From the NCBI GenBank assembly GCA_016794525.1, contig JAEUJY010000040.1, positions 62,001 to 126,000 of the forward strand: a stretch of 64,000 nt of DNA, given 5' to 3'. The stretch is from Myxococcales bacterium. Lineage in GTDB: Bacteria > Myxococcota_A > Polyangia > Haliangiales > Haliangiaceae. Below the pieces are notes generated by a model. The model did no database searches and was not told where the DNA came from. It worked only from the letters and a program-made list of their open reading frames with translations. Position numbers and translations under genes: made by a program. Of this stretch, positions 8,077 through 15,702 are shown one piece after another. Within the stretch, counting starts at the first letter, position 1; each line of letters opens with the position of its first letter.

Positions 8077-8988
8077 ATGCGCGCGCTCCTGAGTTCCGTG
8101 ACCGTGATGTCGCTGGCGGCCTGTGCCGGCCCCAGCGACGGTGACGTCGGCACGACCGTCGCCCCGATCGTCGGCGGCACGCTGGCACCGGACGACGCCG
8201 CGGTGGTGCTGCTGGCCGCCTACCCGAGCGACCGCTCGGTGCTGGCGACCTGCACCGCGTCGGTCATCTCCGACACCGTGCTGCTGACGGCCGCGCACTG
8301 CGTCGATCACCCGGGCTGGCTGTACGGCATGTTCCCAGGCGCCGACGCGGCGGCGTACCCGACGCTGGCGGCGCTCGAGCCGCACCTCCTGCCGGTGAGC
8401 GCGGTGCACATGCACCCGAACTACGATCGCGCGGCGCCGTTCACCGCCGACATCGCGGTGGCGATCCTGGCGCAGCCGACGGCGATCGCGCCGCTGCCGG
8501 TGCACCGCGCGGCGCTGACCTCGGCGCTGGTCGGTCAGCCGGCCCGCATCGTCGGCTACGGCCAGGCGACGGTCGGCGTGCCGAGCTCGACCCGCCGGCA
8601 GGCGGCCACGGTGGTGGCCGGCTTCGATCCCGACGACACGGTGCGCGTGGGCGATCCGCAGCACGTCACCTGCCTCGGCGACTCGGGCGGCCCCGCGCTG
8701 GTGATCGAGGGCGGCGTCGAGACGGTGATCGGCGTCGACTCGTACGCCGACAACGGCAACTGCGATCAGCCGGCGCACTTCCGGCGCACCGACGTCTACG
8801 CGCCGTTCATCGACACCTACGCGCCGCCCGCGGCCGGGCCCGACGCGGGGCCGGTGGCGCCCGGCGCCGACGCGGGGACCAGCGGCGGTGATGACAGCGG
8901 CGGGTGCGCGGCGGGTGGTGGTGGTGGCGGATGGGCGCTGGTCGGGCTGGCGGGGCTGGTGGCGTGGCGTCGGCGTCGCGGGCGCTGA
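8077..8988 (+). CDS. trypsin-like (S1) serine protease lipoprotein with MYXO-CTERM-like tail
   Basis: 303 residues. The signal ends in a lipobox LAAC. The mature protease begins after IVGG (Ile31), the activation site of chymotrypsin-fold enzymes. The catalytic triad is complete: His74 in LLTAAHCV, Asp125 in FTADIAVAIL and Ser203 in CLGDSGGPAL. Residues 250-303 are an Ala/Pro/Gly/Asp linker followed by GGCAAGGGGGGWALVGLAGL and WRRRRGR, a MYXO-CTERM-like tail typical of surface proteins in this phylum. The ATG was chosen over upstream in-frame codons because it opens the signal peptide. It follows the Kazal/CUB lipoprotein gene, a possible cognate inhibitor. Proteolysis at the cell surface or after release is the likely role. 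Confidence 0.9.
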   Translation: MRALLSSVTVMSLAACAGPSDGDVGTTVAPIVGGTLAPDDAAVVLLAAYPSDRSVLATCTASVISDTVLLTAAHCVDHPGWLYGMFPGADAAAYPTLAALEPHLLPVSAVHMHPNYDRAAPFTADIAVAILAQPTAIAPLPVHRAALTSALVGQPARIVGYGQATVGVPSSTRRQAATVVAGFDPDDTVRVGDPQHVTCLGDSGGPALVIEGGVETVIGVDSYADNGNCDQPAHFRRTDVYAPFIDTYAPPAAGPDAGPVAPGADAGTSGGDDSGGCAAGGGGGGWALVGLAGLVAWRRRRGR

Positions 8989-9138
8989 GCGCGGGGCGGG
9001 GACGCGGGGGCGGGGACGCGGGGACGGAGGCGTGAGCCGCGGGCGGCGGGCCGCGGGCGGCGGGGCGCCGGCAGTCCGACCGCGACGCAAGCGACGGAGG
9101 GGCGCCGGGGCCGGAGGGAAGGGAGCGGCTGGCGGTGG
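8989..9138. other. convergent intergenic region, low complexity
   Basis: Between the protease gene and the minus-strand lipoprotein gene lie 150 bp of purine-rich repeats of GGGGACGCGGGGGC. No gene or clear hairpin is seen. Confidence 0.4.
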
Positions 9139-10521
9139 CTAGCGGCTGAAGGTAGCCGAGGCGCCGCTGGCGCGCGTGAGCGCGGCGGTGACGTCGTCGA
9201 TCAAGAACATCGTGGGTGTGAAGCCAGGGGCCTCGGCGGCGGTGACGTCGAGCGTGATCGTGCCTCCGCTCAACGGGTCGGGGCTGATCGGCGGCAGCCG
9301 GAACGAGGTCGCGCCGTCGAGGACCGTGATCGTCCAGGCAGCCGTGCCGCCGCTCGACAGGTTGGCGAACGCGAGCGACGTGCCCGCGGGTGCGGTGAAC
9401 CCGATCGAGCCGCCACCGCTGGTGATGCCGGTGGGCGCAGGCAGCCACGCCGGCAGGGTCGCGCTGCCGAGGTTGGTGACCGCCGCGAAGCTCGATGAGA
9501 ACGGGGCGGCGGCGGTGGCGCTGGGCGTCGCCAGGCCGACCAGGCGGTAGTTGCCGCCCGGGGCCCCCGACGGCGGCAGGACCTGCGTGGTCGCGTTGCT
9601 GGCGGTCAGGGTCGGCAGCGGCATCGGGATCATGCCGTTCGCGCCGGTGTCGAGCATCGGGATCGCGACCGCGCGGCCGAGACCCGGCGCGGCTGCGGGG
9701 AAGCGGGCGGTGAAGCCGGTGAGGGCCGCCGACACGATGGTCAAGCTCTCGCCGTTGACCTGCTGCCCCGCGCCGAGCGTCATCGGCGAGCCGACGGCGT
9801 AGCCGATCAGATCGTACGTGTCGTCGGCGGTGCTGCTCGTGAGCTGCGAGTCGCCATCGACGATCACCGCCGTGTGGATCTGCGGGCCGGTGCGCGCGGT
9901 GAGCTGCCAGGCGCACGCGCCGCCGCTGCCGTCGTTGATGCACGTGTTCACGGGCGTGCCACCGCTGGTCGCCTGGGTCAGGCGATTCTCGGGGCCACCG
10001 AAGTTGCGGGTGAACGACGTCGTGATCACGGCCAGCGTGTAGTGGCCGAAGCTCGGGGACGGCAGGTTGCCCCAGCCAGCGATCGTGCCGCTGACGTGCG
10101 CCGATGGCGTGACCCGCGGCGCCAGCGGGATCGTGACGTTGCCGCCGGCGACACCGATCCAGGTGGCCGCGGTGCGGCCGCTGGCCGTCGCGGTGATGGT
10201 CTGCGCGCCCGCGATGCCGGCGTCCCGAAACACGGCCAGGCCGTCCGGGTCGGTGGTGGCGTCGAGTTGCAGCGCGCCGCCGGCCCCGCCGAGGTGCACC
10301 GCGGCCCCCGCGATCGGCGTGGCGGTGCCGGGTTCGACGACGTAGACGTTGACCACGCCGTCGATGGGCGCCGACGTGACGCCGCCCCCCGGGATGCGGA
10401 TCGGCGGGAGCACGCCGTCGGAGGCGGGGGCGTCGATCGCGTCATCGCTGCCGCCGCTGGGACCGCAGGCAGGGACCGCGCACAGCGCGAGGAGGAGCGT
10501 GGAGGCGAGGCGAGTGTTCAT
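9139..10521 (-). CDS. lipoprotein with carboxypeptidase-regulatory-like domain, last gene of the synthase operon
   Basis: 460 residues. The N-terminus is a lipoprotein signal (STLLLALCAVPAC). Residues about 55-130 (VNVYVVEPGTATPIAGAAVHL ... AGAQTITATASGRTAATW) look like a carboxypeptidase-regulatory/Ig-like beta-sandwich. The remaining ~330 residues are beta-rich with many Gly, Ser and Thr and no recognised catalytic motif. Its ATG overlaps the stop of the SCP2-like gene (ATGA), so it is probably translated with the biosynthetic genes. An outer-membrane or periplasmic carrier or binding role for the product is conceivable but not shown. It could also be an unrelated surface protein that shares the transcript. 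Confidence 0.72.
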   Translation of the reverse strand: MNTRLASTLLLALCAVPACGPSGGSDDAIDAPASDGVLPPIRIPGGGVTSAPIDGVVNVYVVEPGTATPIAGAAVHLGGAGGALQLDATTDPDGLAVFRDAGIAGAQTITATASGRTAATWIGVAGGNVTIPLAPRVTPSAHVSGTIAGWGNLPSPSFGHYTLAVITTSFTRNFGGPENRLTQATSGGTPVNTCINDGSGGACAWQLTARTGPQIHTAVIVDGDSQLTSSTADDTYDLIGYAVGSPMTLGAGQQVNGESLTIVSAALTGFTARFPAAAPGLGRAVAIPMLDTGANGMIPMPLPTLTASNATTQVLPPSGAPGGNYRLVGLATPSATAAAPFSSSFAAVTNLGSATLPAWLPAPTGITSGGGSIGFTAPAGTSLAFANLSSGGTAAWTITVLDGATSFRLPPISPDPLSGGTITLDVTAAEAPGFTPTMFLIDDVTAALTRASGASATFSR

Positions 10522-10886
10522 GAGCCCTCGTGCTTGAGGTTGCGTCCGACCTTGAGCAGCGTGCCGAGGCTTCCGCGGGCCTTGATCTTGCCGCGCAGGA
10601 GCGCGCCCGGGACGCCGATGCGACCTTCGCGCAGTTTGCGGAACGTGTCGACGGCCATGGCGATGGTGAACGAAGGTGCCGCGTGGGGTCCGCGGGCGAC
10701 CGCGACCTCGCCGTCACCCATCGTGACGTGCCAGGTGCCGCCGCGCTCGCCGCTCAGCTCGATCTGGGCGATCGCGTGGTCGCGCCCGACCTGCGCGCGG
10801 TACGCGGGGTGCGCGGCGAGCTGCTCGGGGATCCACTCCATGAAGAAGCGATCAGGCTCGTCGAGGAACGGGTGCTGGTCAGGCAT
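10518..10886 (-). CDS. SCP2-like sterol/lipid-binding protein
   Basis: 122 residues. The body (about residues 35-105: AIAQIELSGERGGTWHVTMG ... PSFTIAMAVDTFRKLREGRI ... GKIKARGSLGTLLKV) matches the SCP-2 sterol-transfer fold, a small hydrophobic-pocket domain that carries acyl chains or sterols. The ATG at 10886 overlaps the methyltransferase stop as ATGCCTGA, the same 8-bp junction used between the two synthases at 20080-20087; a start 9 codons upstream is also open. In this operon it may shuttle the hydrophobic product or intermediate between soluble and membrane enzymes. That role is inferred from fold and position. Confidence 0.72.
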   Translation of the reverse strand: MPDQHPFLDEPDRFFMEWIPEQLAAHPAYRAQVGRDHAIAQIELSGERGGTWHVTMGDGEVAVARGPHAAPSFTIAMAVDTFRKLREGRIGVPGALLRGKIKARGSLGTLLKVGRNLKHEGS

Positions 10887-12699
10887 CGGCGGCCGCGGCC
10901 GGGGTCGCGCCATCGCGACGGGCCAGCACCCGGTAGGTGTTGGAGCGCTTGCCGCGCTTGATGAACGGCGTGACGACGCGGTCGGCGAGGATGCCGAGGA
11001 TGATCAGCGGCGAGCCGAGCGTCCAGACGACGCCGCGGCGCACCCGCGTCAGCGCCGAGCGCGGCCGCCACGGCTGGATCGGCGGCGGCGCCATCCAGCC
11101 GAGCAGCAGGAACGCCGCGAACAGGAAGTCGACGCGCTGGTGCGCCGACCCGCGGTGCCAGGTGAGCGGCGTGAAGCCAGCCTCGCGCAGCAGCCTGTCG
11201 AGGTTGCCGACCGACAGCAGGTGCTGGTGCTGCGGCTGGAACCACGGCAGCCACAGCGTGCGCAGCAGCTTGCCCAGGCCGAACTCGGGATCGGGCACCT
11301 CGATCATCAGGTGGCCGCCGGCCGGCAGCACGGTCGCGGCGGCGGCGAGCTCGTCGCGCGGTTCGCGGGTGTGCTCGAGGTAGTGGGCCATGCTGACGAC
11401 CTCGTACTGGCCGGCGAGCTCGGGCGCCTTGTCGGGGAACAGCCCGAGGAAGCCGCGCTCGATCCACTTGCGGCGCAGCGCCTCGTCGACCGACGACGAC
11501 AGGTCGAGGCCGTCGAAGCGCGTGCCCGGCAGCTCGTCCTTGGCGCTCAGGCAGAAGTGGCCGTGGCCGCAGCCGACGTCGAGCCAGGTCGCGGGCTGCG
11601 CGACCTCCTTGACCATGCGCGCGCGCGCCAGGTAGCCGGCGCCCGACAGCCCGAAGATGAAGGCGATGCCGGCCTCGCCGAGGCCGTCGTAGAAGTCCTT
11701 GTAGTAGTAGTTGAGCCCCTCGATCGACAGCCGCGGGTTCTGGAAGATGTGGCCGCAGCCACCGCACTTCTCGAGCGTGAACCGGCCTGGCTTGTGCTGG
11801 AGCAGGTCGCGGAACCGCAGGTGCACGCCGAGGTCCTGGCTGGCGCACACCGGGCAGGTCTCGCGGCGCGGCTCGAGCCAGGTGGCGGCGGTCGTGGCCA
11901 GCTCGGCGTAGGTGGCGCGGCGGCTCTCGACGGGATCGGGGCCGGCGGCGGGCTTCCAGGAGCCGAACAGCGTCCGCGCGAACAGGTACAGCTCGACCGG
12001 CGCGCGGAACAGCGTGACCGGGATCAGGTCGCGCGACCGCACCGGCGTGCCGCCGATCGCGAACAGCGGCTGCAGGTGCCACAGCCCCAGCGTCACGCCG
12101 CCGGCGATCGGCTCGAGCCACACCCCGACGGCCATGATCGCGAAGAACAGCGGCTGCAGGATCAGCGCGACCGACGTCGACGGGCCGAGCAGCGCGCGCA
12201 GGATGGCGCGCCGGCGCGACAGGTCGTCCTTGCCGGCGCGGGCCGACGGCGCGACCGCGAGATCGGTGGTCGCCGTCGCGTACTGCTTGAGCCGCGCGGC
12301 CAGGCGCAAGAACTGGATCTCGTCGACGGGCGCCTCGGCGCGGGCGCGCTCGGCGACCTCGGCGGTGCACACCAGCGCGTGGCCGGCGGTGCGGCCGACC
12401 GCGAGGCGGTCCTTGCGGTAGGTCGCGGGATCGACCAGCTGCGAGATGCTGAGCGCGGCGATGGTCGGCAGATCGGCGGGGATGAGGTCGACCACCTCGA
12501 GGCCGTGGGCGGTGGCGTGGGCGCTGGCGGCGCGGCGGGTGGCGTCGTCGAGCGTGACGCCGGGCGCGGTGAAGAACCGGTGCTCGGTGGCGACCGGCGC
12601 GTCGGACGGCGCCATCGTGGTGAGCGCGGCCAGGCGCGCGCGCATGCGCAGGGCCGAGAGCGCGAACAGCGCGGCGAGCGGGACCAGGACCCAGATCAT
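10879..12699 (-). CDS. membrane-associated SAM-dependent methyltransferase with zinc ribbon
   Basis: 606 residues. A membrane helix opens the protein (MIWVLVPLAALFALSA), and further hydrophobic stretches lie near residues 165-215 and in the last 100 residues. A four-Cys zinc ribbon (CPVC ... CGGCG) sits at about 281-315. The class I methyltransferase core follows, with motif I WLDVGCGHGHFCLSA at about 370 and downstream GGHLMIEVPDPEFGLGKLL, as in the methyltransferase type 11/23 families. The first 160 residues are not recognised. The acceptor is unknown; membrane helices on both sides of the catalytic domain favour a lipid or membrane-bound intermediate. The ATG overlaps the stop of the glycosyltransferase gene (ATGA). 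Confidence 0.82.
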   Translation of the reverse strand: MIWVLVPLAALFALSALRMRARLAALTTMAPSDAPVATEHRFFTAPGVTLDDATRRAASAHATAHGLEVVDLIPADLPTIAALSISQLVDPATYRKDRLAVGRTAGHALVCTAEVAERARAEAPVDEIQFLRLAARLKQYATATTDLAVAPSARAGKDDLSRRRAILRALLGPSTSVALILQPLFFAIMAVGVWLEPIAGGVTLGLWHLQPLFAIGGTPVRSRDLIPVTLFRAPVELYLFARTLFGSWKPAAGPDPVESRRATYAELATTAATWLEPRRETCPVCASQDLGVHLRFRDLLQHKPGRFTLEKCGGCGHIFQNPRLSIEGLNYYYKDFYDGLGEAGIAFIFGLSGAGYLARARMVKEVAQPATWLDVGCGHGHFCLSAKDELPGTRFDGLDLSSSVDEALRRKWIERGFLGLFPDKAPELAGQYEVVSMAHYLEHTREPRDELAAAATVLPAGGHLMIEVPDPEFGLGKLLRTLWLPWFQPQHQHLLSVGNLDRLLREAGFTPLTWHRGSAHQRVDFLFAAFLLLGWMAPPPIQPWRPRSALTRVRRGVVWTLGSPLIILGILADRVVTPFIKRGKRSNTYRVLARRDGATPAAAADA

Positions 12700-13859
12700 G
12701 GGAGCAACTCCTCGAGCGCGGTGGCGGCGGCGGCGGCGCCACCGGCGGCGGTGAACGACGCCTGCACCGCGGCGGCGGCGGTGCGGAAGCTGGGCTCGTC
12801 GAGCACGCGGCGGACCGCGGCGGCGAGCTCGGGCGGCTGGACCCGGCCGAACTTGATCCGCAGGCCGGCGCCGGCGGCGACGACCTGATCGGCGACGATC
12901 GGCTGGTCGTCCTTGATCGGCGCGATCACCAGCGGCAGGCCGCGGGCCAGCGCCTCGCACACGGTGTTGTGGCCGCCGTGACAGACCACCGCGTCGACCT
13001 CGCGCAGCAGCGCGAGCTGCGGCACGTAGCGCTGGCAGATCACGTTGGGCGGCAGCGGGCCGACGACCTCGGGCGGGGCGACCAGCACGACCTGCACGGG
13101 TTGCTCCGCCAGCGCGGCGATCGCGGTGGCGTAGAAGCGCGTCGAGACGTCGACGTTGACCGTGCCCATCGTGACCAGCACGCGCGGCCGCGGGCCGAGG
13201 CGCTCCCACGGGAACGTCGCGGTCTCCGGCCGATCGGCGATCGACGGGCCGACGAAGCGGTAGTGCGCGGGGAAGCGATCGGCGGGCCCGACGAGCGCGC
13301 TGGTGGTGAACGCGATCACCCGGTGCGGCGACAGCTCGCCGCCGTCGCCGGTCGGCGGCAGGCCGGCCTCGCGCTCGAGGTCGGCGAACAGATCGGCCAG
13401 CCAGCGCTTGACCTGGGGCAGGCCGGCGAGCGGATCGGTGACGCCGGCCGAGGTGGTGGCGGTCGAGGCCCACGCCAGGCCACGGGCGCGCGCGACCAGC
13501 CCGCCGGCGACGGCCTGCTGATCGACGACCAGCAGATCGGGGCGCCAGGCGGCGACCGCGGCGTCGAGCGCGGGCCGCATCGACCGCGCCAGCGGGATCA
13601 GGAAGTCTTCCCACAGGAACTTCAGCGCCGCGGCGCCGCGGGTGGTGCGGGCCTTGTCGGCGATCGCCGCGGCGTGTTCGGCGTCGACGTGCTCGGGCAT
13701 CGGCACGAGCTCGGCCTCGGCCGGCAGCAGCGGGCGGACGGTGCCGGGGTGCGCGGCCCAGGCGACCTGGTGGCCGCGGGCGGCGAGCGCGCGGCCCACC
13801 GACACGGTCGGGTTGACGTGGCCGGTGAGCGGCGGGACGACGAACAGGATCCGCGCCAT
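12696..13859 (-). CDS. GT1 (MGT/UGT-type) glycosyltransferase
   Basis: 387 residues, usual for macrolide/sterol-type GT1 enzymes. The N-terminal acceptor domain starts MARILFVVPPLTGHVNPTVS, with the catalytic-type His in the GHVNP loop. The C-terminal nucleotide-sugar domain has the family signature VICQRYVPQLALLREVDAVV, then CHGGHNTVCEALARGLPLV and APIKDDQPIVADQV. It should transfer a sugar from an NDP-sugar to a hydroxyl of a small hydrophobic acceptor. Lying inside the synthase operon, it makes the product likely a glycolipid or glycosylated polyketide. The start overlaps the upstream hydrolase stop by one base (TGATG). Confidence 0.9.
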   Translation of the reverse strand: MARILFVVPPLTGHVNPTVSVGRALAARGHQVAWAAHPGTVRPLLPAEAELVPMPEHVDAEHAAAIADKARTTRGAAALKFLWEDFLIPLARSMRPALDAAVAAWRPDLLVVDQQAVAGGLVARARGLAWASTATTSAGVTDPLAGLPQVKRWLADLFADLEREAGLPPTGDGGELSPHRVIAFTTSALVGPADRFPAHYRFVGPSIADRPETATFPWERLGPRPRVLVTMGTVNVDVSTRFYATAIAALAEQPVQVVLVAPPEVVGPLPPNVICQRYVPQLALLREVDAVVCHGGHNTVCEALARGLPLVIAPIKDDQPIVADQVVAAGAGLRIKFGRVQPPELAAAVRRVLDEPSFRTAAAAVQASFTAAGGAAAAATALEELLP

Positions 13860-14632
13860 CACCGCGCCTCCAGCCACGCGACGACGCGATCGCGCACCAG
13901 CGCGGTGGCCTCCCACAGGATCGAGTGGGTGCAACCGGCGACGACCTCGAGCGTGGCGGCGGGCAGCGCGGCGGCCAGCGCGGCGCCGCGGTCGCGGACG
14001 TCGGAGTGCTCGCCGTAGAGCAAGAGCGCCGGCGCGGCGATCGTCGCGAGCCGCGCGAGGTCGAGCGGCGGCGACGCCTCGAGGTCGGCCACCAGCGTGG
14101 TGCCCTCGACGAGCGCCCGCGCGTGGTCGGCCAGGCGCGTGCGCTTGCGCTCGCTGTGGCGGCCGAGCCAGGCCTGGAACGACGCCGCGATCTTCTCGTC
14201 GCGGGCCTGGCCCTGCAGCCCGAGCGTGGCGGCCATCTGCGCGGCCCAGCCGGCGGTGCCGTCGTGGGCGTCGATCAGCACCAGCGACGCGACCCGCGCG
14301 GGGTGCGCGTGCGCGAACGCCAGCGCGATCAGGCCGCCGAAGCTGTTGCCGATCACGTCGACCGGCGCGTCCGGCGACTCGGCGTCGACCAGCGCGGCGA
14401 GATCGGCGACGAAGTCGGCGACGGCGTAGCCGCCGGCGGGGCGCTCGGACAGGCCGTGGCCGCGCAGGTCGAAGAGTCGCACCGCGCGGTGGGCGGCGGC
14501 CGGCGTCGCCAGCGTGAAGTAGAACGACGACAGGTTGTCCATCACCAGGCCATGGACGAACACCGCGACCCGCGCGCCGGCGCCGAGGCGCTGCACGTGC
14601 AGGCGCACCCCGTTGACGGTGAGGTCAGCCAT
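13859..14632 (-). CDS. alpha/beta-hydrolase A
   Basis: 257 residues with the complete alpha/beta-hydrolase layout: oxyanion strand VAVFVHGLVMDN, DLRGHGLSERP, nucleophile elbow VIGNSFGGLIALAFA (Ser), acid in LLLYGEHSDVRD and His in VAGCTHSILWE. It is clearly related to the next gene upstream (both share the FDLRGHGLS/YDLRGHGLS segment and overall length), which points to a tandem duplication. Candidate roles are thioesterase-like release of the chain from an ACP, lactone or ester hydrolysis, or editing. The ATG overlaps the stop of hydrolase B by 8 bp. Confidence 0.88.
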   Translation of the reverse strand: MADLTVNGVRLHVQRLGAGARVAVFVHGLVMDNLSSFYFTLATPAAAHRAVRLFDLRGHGLSERPAGGYAVADFVADLAALVDAESPDAPVDVIGNSFGGLIALAFAHAHPARVASLVLIDAHDGTAGWAAQMAATLGLQGQARDEKIAASFQAWLGRHSERKRTRLADHARALVEGTTLVADLEASPPLDLARLATIAAPALLLYGEHSDVRDRGAALAAALPAATLEVVAGCTHSILWEATALVRDRVVAWLEAR

Positions 14633-15389
14633 CGCCGTGCTCCGCGAGGTGCGCTACCAGGAGCGCGGTCAGCGCGTCCTTGGCGTCGAGGTGCAGGTAG
14701 TGGCCGCCGGGCAGGATCGCCAGCCGCGCGTCGGGCAGCTGCGCCGCGAGCCGCTCGCCGGCCGGGCGGCACGACGAACGATCGCCGTAGACGCACAAGG
14801 TCGGGGCGGTGACCGCGGCCAGCGCGGCGGCGTCGAGGTCGGGCTCGGCGCGCAGGTCGGCGAGCAGCGTGGTCTCGTACGCGAGCGCGCGCAGCGTCGC
14901 GAGCAGCCGCGCGGCCTGGCGGCGACCGCCGGCGATCGCCTCGCGCAGCCCTGGCGGCAGCGCCGCGATCATGTGATCGGGGCCGGCGGTCAGGAAGCCG
15001 TGCTCGTCGGCGAACGTCGCCGGCGGCAGCGGCGCCTCGACCAGCACCAGCCGCCGCACCCGCGCCGGGTGGGCGCGCGCGAACGCCAGCGCGACCAGCG
15101 CGCCGTAGCTGTGCCCGACGAGGTCGACGCGGTCGGGCAGGTCGCCGATCAGCGCGGCGAGATCGGCGGCCATCGTCGCGGTGTCGTAGCCGTCGGCCGG
15201 GCGATCGCTCAGGCCGTGGCCGCGCAGGTCGTAGAGCCGGACGGCGTGGGTGCGGGCCAGCGCCGGCGCGGCGGTGAAGTACCAGGACGCGAGGCTGCCG
15301 ATCAGCAGGCCGTGCAGCATCACGACCGGCGGGCCGGCGCCCAGCTCGGTGGTGTGCAGGCGCACGCCGTTGGCTTCGAGGAAGGACAT
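14625..15389 (-). CDS. alpha/beta-hydrolase B
   Basis: 254 residues. Motifs: VVMLHGLLIGSLASWYF, LYDLRGHGLSDRPADGYDT, nucleophile elbow LVGHSYGALVALAFARAHPA, acid near LCVYGDRSS and His in LPGGHYLHLDAKD. All three catalytic positions appear present. It is a paralogue of hydrolase A, so two related release or tailoring activities are encoded side by side. It starts 28 bp after the free ACP gene, the only junction in the operon without overlap, and no clear ribosome site is visible there. Thioesterase, esterase and C-C hydrolase functions cannot be told apart from sequence. Confidence 0.88.
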   Translation of the reverse strand: MSFLEANGVRLHTTELGAGPPVVMLHGLLIGSLASWYFTAAPALARTHAVRLYDLRGHGLSDRPADGYDTATMAADLAALIGDLPDRVDLVGHSYGALVALAFARAHPARVRRLVLVEAPLPPATFADEHGFLTAGPDHMIAALPPGLREAIAGGRRQAARLLATLRALAYETTLLADLRAEPDLDAAALAAVTAPTLCVYGDRSSCRPAGERLAAQLPDARLAILPGGHYLHLDAKDALTALLVAHLAEHGDG

Positions 15390-15417
15390 GGTCGAGGAGC
15401 GCGGCGGCGGTCGGTCG

Positions 15418-15702
15418 TCAGGTGCGCGCGGCGATGAAGGTGACCAGATCGCCGACGGTCAGCGCGATGATCTCGTCGAGCTGCTTGGTCGAGATCCACC
15501 CCACGAAGTCGACCTGGGCGCCGTAGTGGGCCTGGAGCTTCTCGGCCAGCGCGACGAACTCGATGCTCTCGAGCTCGAGGTCGGCGTTGAACGAGGTGGC
15601 GAGGGTGAGCGGGCCGGCGAGGGTGATCTCGTCGCCGGCGACCTCGATCACGAGGCGCTCGACGGTGGCGAGGATGGCGGCGGTGGCGGGGTCGAGGGTC
15701 AT
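15418..15702 (-). CDS. free-standing acyl carrier protein
   Basis: 94 residues, small and acidic, with the 4-helix ACP pattern. The phosphopantetheine attachment site is read at Ser46 in FNADLELESIEFVALAEKL, where Glu45 replaces the usual Asp before Ser. It differs from the ACP inside the large synthase (ADLSIDSIKRIEI), so the pathway has two distinct carriers. Its position between the synthases and the hydrolases suggests that it loads starter or extender units or receives the finished chain. The upstream synthase carries its own phosphopantetheinyl transferase, which could activate both carriers. The ATG overlaps the synthase stop (ATGA). Confidence 0.85.
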   Translation of the reverse strand: MTLDPATAAILATVERLVIEVAGDEITLAGPLTLATSFNADLELESIEFVALAEKLQAHYGAQVDFVGWISTKQLDEIIALTVGDLVTFIAART

